Source of the DNA: Meira nashicola
Lineage: Eukaryota > Basidiomycota > Exobasidiomycetes > Exobasidiales > Brachybasidiaceae
Direction: 5' to 3'
NCBI GenBank assembly: GCA_001600355.1
Contig: BCJU01000004.1
Span: 1,116,001-1,180,000, forward strand
Length of the DNA stretch: 64,000 bases
Under the pieces are notes generated by a model. It was not told the origin of the DNA. It worked only from the letters and a program-made list of their open reading frames with translations, and ran no database searches. How positions within the stretch are numbered: the stretch's first letter is position 1; each line of letters begins with the position of its first letter. Below are positions 57,500 to 64,000 of the stretch, piece by piece. A program made the translations under genes and the position numbers.

Positions 57500-58585
57500 T
57501 TAATATCCTCCTTGTCCGGTGTGTTGACCGACATGATAAGGATTTTGTGGTGGGCTAGTGTTTGCTCCATATGCATTTTGATCATGTCCATATCCTCCAT
57601 ATCCGTAATCCTGTCCTTGACTTGTTTGATCAGGGTAAAATACTTGTTGACCTTGTCCACCATGACTGTAGCTACCGTAAGGGTCATAGTAACCAGTCAC
57701 ACCGCCAGCGGAAGGATTATAGTTATCGTTGTCACCACCGTGAGTGGCATAACTTCCAGCGCCATATGCACCTGATCCAACACCAGCATGGAGTGCGGTT
57801 GTGCTTCCTACCATGGAATCGTGTGCCTTTGCGCCGTATTCGTTCATACTGTGTGCATCACCACCAAGGTTGTTCATATCGTGTCCATTATCCGAATCTT
57901 CGCCCATATCAAATCCTGCACCACCCGTCCTTCTGGCTGGTAAAGGTTGCATTGCTGCTGCATTTTCGTCCGTCTTTAATTCTGGCCATTTGATATCCGC
58001 ATCATCATTTTCATAATCACTAAATCTCTTTCCACCGAATTTCATGTATAAGAAAATCAAAGCTCCTAAAATTGCAACACCACCCACAACTGAAACACCA
58101 ACGATCAAACCTGTATGGCTACCGCCTCCGTTATCTTGAGAAGAATCACTTGTTTGAGCTGGAGCGGGAGCTGTAGTAGAACTTGAAGTTGGCTCAATAG
58201 TCGAGGTTAGTAAAACGACTGAGCTACTTGTTGGTGTGGTTGTTGAAGATGAGGAAGAGCTGGTTGGAGTGCTTGTTGATGTTGAAGAAGGGATGGAAGA
58301 TGTTGTTGAACTGGAAGTACGCGTAGATGATGAAAAAGACGAAGAAGAAGAAGAAGATAAAGAAGAGCTTGTTGAAGAGACCTTTGCACTATCGGAAGAA
58401 GATGAATCGTCATTTCCGAAGAAGCCGCCGCCAATTGGCATTCGCGGTAACATGCTTTGGTGTCTTTCCATAATTTGCCGCCTTTGGAAATGAGGACTGG
58501 GTGTAGCTGCTGGACCGGCCAATTGAACTGCACTCACAGCGCTGATTGCCATCAGACAAGATGCCAAAAGAATAAAAGTGCGCAT
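57500..58585 (-). CDS. Single-pass plasma-membrane protein with Ser/Thr-rich ectodomain (sensor-like)
   Basis: 361 aa, single exon, ATG start. A signal peptide (residues 1 to about 19, ILLASCLMAISAVSA) leads a short region and then about 90 residues almost wholly Ser and Thr, surely O-mannosylated. One membrane span lies near 157-181 (TGLIVGVSVVGGVAILGALIFLYM), followed by the basic stop-transfer KFGGKR. The cytoplasmic tail of about 175 residues is rich in Gly, Tyr, Asn, His and Asp (YGYGGYGHDQNAYG). The layout resembles Mid2/Wsc-type cell-wall sensors, but there is no WSC cysteine domain. It could equally be a structural or polarity (Axl2/Skg6-like) protein. Function is inferred from architecture only. 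Confidence 0.75.
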   Translation of the reverse strand: MRTFILLASCLMAISAVSAVQLAGPAATPSPHFQRRQIMERHQSMLPRMPIGGGFFGNDDSSSSDSAKVSSTSSSLSSSSSSSFSSSTRTSSSTTSSIPSSTSTSTPTSSSSSSTTTPTSSSVVLLTSTIEPTSSSTTAPAPAQTSDSSQDNGGGSHTGLIVGVSVVGGVAILGALIFLYMKFGGKRFSDYENDDADIKWPELKTDENAAAMQPLPARRTGGAGFDMGEDSDNGHDMNNLGGDAHSMNEYGAKAHDSMVGSTTALHAGVGSGAYGAGSYATHGGDNDNYNPSAGGVTGYYDPYGSYSHGGQGQQVFYPDQTSQGQDYGYGGYGHDQNAYGANTSPPQNPYHVGQHTGQGGY

Positions 58586-59946
58586 GATGAAGAATGTTAA
58601 TTTAAAGTGAAAGTGATAAGAAATGGAAAGTAGTTGTGTTTTATGGCCAGCAAAAAAACACGCCTTGTTTATTGAAAGATCGTATAGGAATCGCCGTTTC
58701 AGATGATCGAAGAGTGAACTTTTATGTTATACTCGAGTTTGATGAACGAATTGGCTTTTGTTGTAGAGTGAAAGATTAAGAAATGTCGATGAGAACAAAG
58801 GAGGAAGTTTGGTATTATTGAAGATGATAAAAGGACGTACTGTACTGCTTGAAATCAGGAGGTATTTTTTTTGACAAGTAAAAGGAAAAGATGCCGCAAA
58901 TAGAACACTGATCTAGAAGCCAAAATGCAGTGCTAAACGCGGCAAAGAATGATTTGCATAGTTTTCTGTCTCTTTCGCGTTTCTGCGCCCTATTTTTTAC
59001 GAGTGAACAAAAGAGATGTGACAATTTCAACTAACAATCACACCGCGCCGTGCCTTTGAGAAAGCCGCAATGTTGATGCAATACCGGCGCAGAGTGTAGA
59101 CGTGCAAACCTTGAAGCAGGTAGACATCACAAGACGCGTGAATTTATAAGCCTCTATTTTCTGGTTTTGTGTCTACCTCCTCACTTAAGCCCCGTAAATG
59201 AATGTGTTTGTTCCGGAATTCTATAAAGCACACATACTGAGGAACAATGGTAAGTGCACTGCGTCAGTCTAACCCTGTGAACGCACTATCTTACCAAAAA
59301 AAAAGCAGGGGTAGTGCCTTTTTAAAAAAAACTGACCCCCTTTTGACATGCACGCATTGAATGATAATAACACCGATAAGATGCCTTTTCCCTGTCATTG
59401 TGACAGGTAATGTGTCCTAATTTTCATTCGTTTAACACTGCTCCCTTTTTCTTCTTTCTCCTGTAACGAGGCGCAATCGAGATATGAATTATGATTACGA
59501 TTTGAGTTCCGCTCGGAATTTACCTTTCGCACGCCTGCATTGCAGCGTGAAAGTACAGCCATACCCAACCACTTCGGCACAATGTAGTAGGTGCGTAGAA
59601 AGCTTCATAACAAACTTTGTCAAAGAGGTTCGGCCGTTTGTTGGAGTGAAATGTAAGTGAATGAGAGATACGAGATTCATTCATTTCAACAAAATATACA
59701 ATGTAATACTGGTCGATATCATAATCTCAACATTCTTTTGTATTGTTCTTGTGATGGCTCGTTCATTTCAAAAATCATTGAAGTAATTTACAGAAGCATT
59801 GATCGCAGTCGATGCCGTGAAGCGTGCATCCTATCTCATCTCAGGCTCATGTAAAAGTATGCTATGTACTCGATCATCTTATTTCGACAACGCTACAAAT
59901 GAAGAAAGATCATTTATTTTTGAAGTCTTTTTAACAAGTCTTTTCT
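58586..59946. other. 1.4-kb spacer between the fusion enzyme and surface-protein genes
   Basis: Holds the promoter of the surface-protein gene and the 3' end of the fusion gene. ACGCGT at 59134-59139. No RNA gene was recognised. Confidence 0.45.
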
Positions 59947-62268
59947 CTATAGGTATCTCTCTTGCAAGACGATGCCTTCCTTCTCCAATTCCAAACGGAT
60001 TGGGTCACAAACTGCTGATGTATAAGGAGCGACAATCTTACCCTTTTGTTTAATTGCCGTGTTTCCTTCCAAGATCAATCGGGTGGCCACAGCACATGGA
60101 ACACCGACCAATTTGGCCATACTTGTTGTTCCATTTGGCACACCGTAATCGAGCAAAGTACTAGTCAAAACTTTTTGAGAGCCATCTTTTGCTTCAACTT
60201 CGAATCGGTGTTGTAACATGACCATATCACGTTCACCTGCTTCATACTTGCACTTCTCTTCCAATGTTGCACATAATGTGTCCAATGGGTTACCGTATCC
60301 TGCCTTATTTTGAGCAGGCAATCCACGAACAGTTGCTTTTACGTTTGTGTCCAATAATCCTAACCAACGTAATCCGTTGAAGACTTGTTGTTCTTCGTCG
60401 GCATTAGCAAATTGAACCTTGGATGAAACAGCTGCGTGCAATTCGCTTGCATTGTTTGCTCCGACCAATTTGGCAGTCACATCGGCCCATGATAATCCTG
60501 CATCAGCACGTAACCAATCCTTGTGTGCATCTCCATCATCCAAGAAGCCCAATTTTACCAAAGCAAGGATAAAGGTAGGGAAACCTTGATAACGAAGTGT
60601 ACCACGGATCACAGTCTCGGCTTCCGGAATGTTGTACCATTCACGGAAAGGAGAAGAATCTCTGTTGGGGTAAGCAACGAAGGCAAATGCTGGATTGATA
60701 TAGTATGGCTTTGCACTCTTCATCAAATCAACACCGGAAACCACCTGTGGCTCTTTGTGAGGTGCTTGGTAGAATTTACCAGTGTTACGCAAAGCCAACA
60801 AGACACCTCGAGAAGACCAACTGAATTTGTATCCCAATGGATTGTCGGCTGCTTCAGGAGCTGGCAATCCACCACAGTAAGATAAGAATGACTTCACTTT
60901 TCCTCCATCTCTGTGAATATCTTCGATAGCCTTGACAGCGTACAAATGGTCAAGACCGGGGTCTAAACCAATTTCGTTCATGACTGTGATACCTGCTTTT
61001 TCAATTTCAGGTGCAAGTTCACGAATTGCATCTGATACGTAACTGGTTGTGACAACATCAACTTTGTGCTTGCAGGCTGCTTTGATAATGTTGGCATGGT
61101 AGGTGTATGGAATCAAGGAGATCACAATGTCGTGTTGAGAGATTGCTTGTTCCAAAGATGCATCATCGTTTACATCGACAGCTTGAGCAGTAGCACGAGC
61201 ACCGAGAGCATCTGCTAATTTTTGTGCGTTTTCGATGCGAGATGAAGCAACGGTGACTGAGTATTCGGGGTAGCGTAGCATGTATTCACCGAAAGGTTGT
61301 GCCACGTATCCACTTCCCATCAATAGAATCTTTTTGGGATCACGTTGAGCCTTGCTTGCAGAGCCATCGCCTGATGCAATTGTTGGTGGGGGAGCTGGTG
61401 CACCGTCTTCAACGACTCTGCGTGCAAATTCGGGCAAGACGAATGATGCAACGTGTGTACGAGCGTTGTAGTAATTGCAGTCGGGTACATCACGCAAAGG
61501 ATGACGAACATCATGTTCAGCGTCCAAAGAGCAAACAACGAATCCGATTTGTCCGGAAGGATAAGTGGGAATTGTAGTATATGCGTATTCGGCAACTGGG
61601 AATAATTCTTTTGTGCTTTGACGCAATTCGCGAATGAGAGGTAAGTGAATCCATTGGCATTCACCTTGGGTGGAAATATGACCTCCTGGTTTTAAAGCTT
61701 CTTTGAGAAGTTTGAAGAAAGGAGGTTGGAACAATGCTTCAGCTGGACCGACTGGATCGGAACTGTCTGTGATGATAACATCGAATGCACCTTTATTTTC
61801 AGGTTGTTGCAAGTATGCGAAACCATCGCCGATGTGAACGGTGCTCTTTGGGTGAGTTAAACCTGCTGCCAACTTAGGGAGGTAGATCTTTGAAAGACGT
61901 GGAACAGCTTCATCGATATCGCATAAAACGGCTTCTTTGACACTGTCATGTTTAACAACTTCACGTAAAACACCTCCGTCACCACCTCCGATGACTAAAA
62001 CTCTTTCGGGATTTGGATGAGAAGCTAAAGGCAAATGAGCGATCATTTCTTGGTATGAGAATTCATCACGTTCGGTAACTTGAATTACACCGTCCAAAAC
62101 GAGAACGTTTCCGTAATCAGTTGATTCGAAAATTAAAACGTCTTGATATTTTGACTTTTCAGTGTGTAAAATACGACGAACACGCAAGCTCATTGCTTGA
62201 CCTGGCCATTGAGAATTTGTTTCGTGAAACCATCCATCTCGAACGAGAGGATGAGAAAGAACAGCCAT
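59947..62268 (-). CDS. Bifunctional spermidine synthase-saccharopine dehydrogenase fusion
   Basis: 773 aa from ATG 62268 (MAVLSHPLV); the frame extends 93 bases upstream to a TTG. Residues 1 to about 290 are spermidine synthase: [13 protein letters not shown] at 92-104 and the catalytic DSSDP starting at Asp168. A short Pro/Gly/Ser linker (about 291-311) joins it to saccharopine dehydrogenase (glutamate-forming, Lys9 type), which starts [16 protein letters not shown] at about 314. It includes [16 protein letters not shown] and ends QERYL. The first half makes spermidine from putrescine and decarboxylated SAM. The second makes saccharopine from alpha-aminoadipate semialdehyde and glutamate, the penultimate step of fungal lysine synthesis. 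Both active regions look intact. Such fusions are known in Basidiomycota. Confidence 0.97.
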   Translation of the reverse strand: MAVLSHPLVRDGWFHETNSQWPGQAMSLRVRRILHTEKSKYQDVLIFESTDYGNVLVLDGVIQVTERDEFSYQEMIAHLPLASHPNPERVLVIGGGDGGVLREVVKHDSVKEAVLCDIDEAVPRLSKIYLPKLAAGLTHPKSTVHIGDGFAYLQQPENKGAFDVIITDSSDPVGPAEALFQPPFFKLLKEALKPGGHISTQGECQWIHLPLIRELRQSTKELFPVAEYAYTTIPTYPSGQIGFVVCSLDAEHDVRHPLRDVPDCNYYNARTHVASFVLPEFARRVVEDGAPAPPPTIASGDGSASKAQRDPKKILLMGSGYVAQPFGEYMLRYPEYSVTVASSRIENAQKLADALGARATAQAVDVNDDASLEQAISQHDIVISLIPYTYHANIIKAACKHKVDVVTTSYVSDAIRELAPEIEKAGITVMNEIGLDPGLDHLYAVKAIEDIHRDGGKVKSFLSYCGGLPAPEAADNPLGYKFSWSSRGVLLALRNTGKFYQAPHKEPQVVSGVDLMKSAKPYYINPAFAFVAYPNRDSSPFREWYNIPEAETVIRGTLRYQGFPTFILALVKLGFLDDGDAHKDWLRADAGLSWADVTAKLVGANNASELHAAVSSKVQFANADEEQQVFNGLRWLGLLDTNVKATVRGLPAQNKAGYGNPLDTLCATLEEKCKYEAGERDMVMLQHRFEVEAKDGSQKVLTSTLLDYGVPNGTTSMAKLVGVPCAVATRLILEGNTAIKQKGKIVAPYTSAVCDPIRLELEKEGIVLQERYL

Positions 62269-62650
62269 ATTTGTGTTGTTTGAGAAGATATGTATGGATG
62301 ATGGAGATTTGAGAACATGAAAAAATAAAGCTTTTTTTCTTTCAAGAAGAACTCGTTCCAACTTTCTTCGCGCGAAGATTCTAATAATTAAAGATTTTTA
62401 CACTGGCTTTTCGCCTTGAATATCTTTACCAGTCATCTTTTTTTTGGCGTAGCGCAGCGCGGTGCACAAGCCGGGTATGCATGTACCCTCGGATGTACGG
62501 TTAAATGGAGATGCGTTGTTTACGAGGCAGTTTTGTGCGTAACGCCGAGTACGATTGCCAATCAATCAATCCTACTGGTGGAGGTCACCTCAAGCAACTT
62601 CAATGATCTGAAGAAAGGGGTGATATCGATTCCAGAACGCCATTCTAGCT
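62269..62650. other. Divergent promoter of the fusion enzyme and ETFRF1-like gene
   Basis: 382 bases containing the micro-repeat GCGCAGCGC at 62452-62460. A plus-strand ORF that starts at 62416 overlaps the next gene in a different frame and is rejected. Confidence 0.45.
62452..62460. repeat. GCGCAGCGC micro-repeat
   Basis: One exact copy, preceded by a T-run and followed by GG, as at 312-327. It lies in the divergent promoter of the fusion enzyme gene. Confidence 0.6.
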
Positions 62651-63211
62651 ATGCCGCCTTTAGGACATCATTTACGACCTCGGGCGATTGGGCTGTACAA
62701 AGAATTGCACCGCTTAGGAGTGAGTACATTATGTGCATATATGGTCAAATTTTGACATGTTTGCTGACAATTTCATTGATTCTTATATTGTTGATCAAAA
62801 GCGAGATTACCCAGATCCCAATTATGACTTCATAGGGAAGCTCAGATCGATGTGAGTAGACAGAAAAGGGCTGGTCCGCATCAAGAAGATATATTGATCT
62901 TCTTTTTTTTGGCTAGGTTTCGAAAGAATGCACATTTAACAGATGATAAAGAGATTCAACAAAAGTTAGATTTGGGTGATTTTGTTCGAAAAGGTAGGTT
63001 GCAGCCTACTTGTATTTTGAGGTATAGGCTATTCTAATGCTTTTTTATTTCTTTTTGCAGAAACTGAGACGTTATATTCACTAAAGAAGTATCGTACTCT
63101 GCGAAGGCGGTGAGTAAATAGATGGAAGCAGAAATGTGCAATGATTACTACAGATCAGAAATTGACATTTTTATCTCCAATTATTCTCTCAGATATGTCC
63201 AAGATGATTGA
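62651..63211 (+). CDS. ETFRF1/LYRM5-like LYR-family protein, five exons
   Basis: Exons 62651-62719, 62802-62851, 62917-62993, 63061-63109 and 63193-63211 join in frame to 87 aa. All introns are GT-AG (donors GTGAGT, GTGAGT, GTAGGT, GTGAGT; acceptors AAAAG, GGCTAG, TTGCAG, CTCAG). The product reads GLYKELHRLGRDYP near the N-terminus, then FRKNAHLTDDKEIQ, FVRKETETLYSLKKYRTLRRRY. This follows human LYRM5/ETFRF1 (LYK..L..LGRDYP, then ALYFLRKYRAMKQRY) across its length. ETFRF1 acts in mitochondria, binding electron-transfer flavoprotein and displacing its FAD. The LYR-type motif is LYK here, as in LYRM5. Four introns in 561 bases contrasts with the intronless neighbours. Splice junctions were found by eye. 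Confidence 0.87.
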
Positions 63212-63758
63212 CAATAAGTCGTTCATGTTATGCAACTATTGAACAGCACTGTATTTATATCGAACTCATAATCATATTTTCAGCATTCATTCCTCAAGTA
63301 TAGAATATAAGTACACAAATCAACACCCCACGAGCAAGATAGACTACATGATGACAAATGTTAAAGTCAATCCAACATGTGGTAAATCATGCATTGATTT
63401 ACAATTGCACGCTAAAAGTCAAAATTTAGCGCCGGCGAAGAAATCGGCCAAGAGGATTGAATACAAACAAAAGTGATTCTCATACATAAATTGAGAACGT
63501 TGAAAGAATAATTAGAAAAGCTTGAATTCATTGCCCGGCTGAAGAGAAAAGTATGTTGACGTCAGAGTATATTACGCCTTTGGATAATCTTCGCCGGCGG
63601 CTGCTAGTGTAGGATACACTATACATATACGTATGTTTAGAACGTGGACGCTATTGATAAGTATCCGTTTCGCATTTTTCGCCGTAGCTAAGTTTGGTAT
63701 ATATAAGATGCTCTCAAAACAAGCAATAAGATTAATTTCTTTGAAAAACCCAACAAAG
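63212..63758. other. Promoter region of the GH3 gene
   Basis: 547 bases. The palindrome CGCCGGCG occurs twice (63430-63437 and 63592-63599), and TATATATAA lies at 63698-63706. Confidence 0.5.
63698..63706 (+). promoter_or_regulatory. TATA box of the GH3 gene
   Basis: TATATATAA, 53 bases before the ATG and isolated in mixed sequence. The short TATA-to-ATG distance implies a short leader and suggests an inducible gene. Confidence 0.55.
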
Positions 63759-64000
63759 ATGAAATTCTTTACTTTTCCATTTGCTATTTTGATAGTATGC
63801 TTACCTCTCCTTACTCAATGTGCACCATCTAAAACAACTTCCGCTTCCGCAGCTCAAATATCAGCAGGATATCATGTAATTTATTCTTATTCAGGAACAA
63901 AACCACCCGATCAATTAACAACTTTAATCAAAAGTGGTAAAGTTGGAGGAATTTTATTATTCGGTGAAAATATTTCATCTGATTTACCAAATCAAGTTAA
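63759..64000 (+). CDS. N-terminus of a secreted glycoside hydrolase family 3 protein, cut by the window edge
   Basis: 80 codons from an ATG at 63759 without a stop. Residues 1 to about 21 are a signal peptide (FFTFPFAILIVCLPLLTQC, then APS). The mature start, ISAGYHVIYSYSGTKPPD followed by LIKSGKVGGILLFGENI, matches the first strand and turn of the GH3 N-terminal barrel, of the NagZ/beta-N-acetylhexosaminidase type (GGILLFGxNI). Catalytic residues lie beyond the edge. Likely a secreted hexosaminidase or glucosidase; the substrate cannot be told. Confidence 0.78.
   Translation, partial: MKFFTFPFAILIVCLPLLTQCAPSKTTSASAAQISAGYHVIYSYSGTKPPDQLTTLIKSGKVGGILLFGENISSDLPNQV

Noticed and set aside
58236..58493. 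An acidic 85-aa plus-strand ORF
   Set aside because: It is the antisense reading of the Ser/Thr-codon run in the surface-protein gene; such runs give long Glu/Asp/Val ORFs on the other strand.
59260..59285. CTAACCCT, which resembles a telomerase RNA template for TTAGGG repeats
   Set aside because: An 8-nt match is expected several times by chance in 64 kb over all permutations and both strands, and no pseudoknot or Sm-site context was recognised.
62416..62835. A 139-aa plus-strand ORF
   Set aside because: It overlaps exon 1 of the ETFRF1-like gene in a different frame and runs through its first intron; the spliced reading gives a recognisable protein and this one does not.

Overview
This window is nuclear DNA of a fungus, most likely a basidiomycete. 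The strongest lineage marker is a spermidine synthase-saccharopine dehydrogenase fusion (59947-62268), an architecture known from Basidiomycota such as Cryptococcus. Genes are compact and mostly intronless, introns where present are about 50-100 nt, and the DNA looks AT-rich (roughly 40% GC by eye). Intron poverty suggests a yeast-like lineage, for example within Ustilaginomycotina, but the species cannot be named from sequence alone. Many longest-ORF starts are TTG or GTG in-frame extensions; I moved these to the first plausible ATG and rebuilt spliced genes from GT-AG junctions that keep frame.

Layout. 1-10.5 kb: edge of an unknown gene, a degenerate eIF4A-like protein, beta-tubulin, and a UBLCP1-type phosphatase. 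10.6-19.3 kb (minus strand): a WDR48/UAF1-like WD40 protein, an RDH54/RAD54B recombination motor and an isolated 5S rRNA gene. 19.6-28.1 kb: a J-domain protein, a three-exon amidase, a two-exon membrane-anchored M20 carboxypeptidase, an unrecognised three-exon gene, the ER membrane complex subunit EMC10 and thymidylate kinase. 28.5-39.5 kb: a Zn2Cys6 factor, lanosterol synthase, a beta-adaptin and an Slm1-like BAR/PH protein. 39.9-47.6 kb: divergent TOF1/Swi1/Timeless and SMC2. 47.6-53.6 kb: a 3.4-kb gene desert, an orphan Ser-rich gene and another long spacer. 53.6-64 kb: SNF1 kinase, a single-pass surface protein, the spermidine/lysine fusion enzyme, a five-exon ETFRF1/LYRM5-like gene too fragmented for ORF calling, and the start of a secreted GH3 glycosidase.

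Themes. Several genes serve S phase and chromosome maintenance (thymidylate kinase, RDH54, TOF1, SMC2), and their promoters carry paired or clustered ACGCGT (MCB-like) sites, suggesting G1/S control. Most other genes are housekeeping. The most unusual items are the eIF4A-like protein with every catalytic helicase motif altered, a GC-rich micro-repeat (GCGCAGCGC) found only between genes, the orphan gene with long non-coding flanks, and the intron-dense ETFRF1-like gene. No mobile element, CRISPR array or convincing tRNA was seen.
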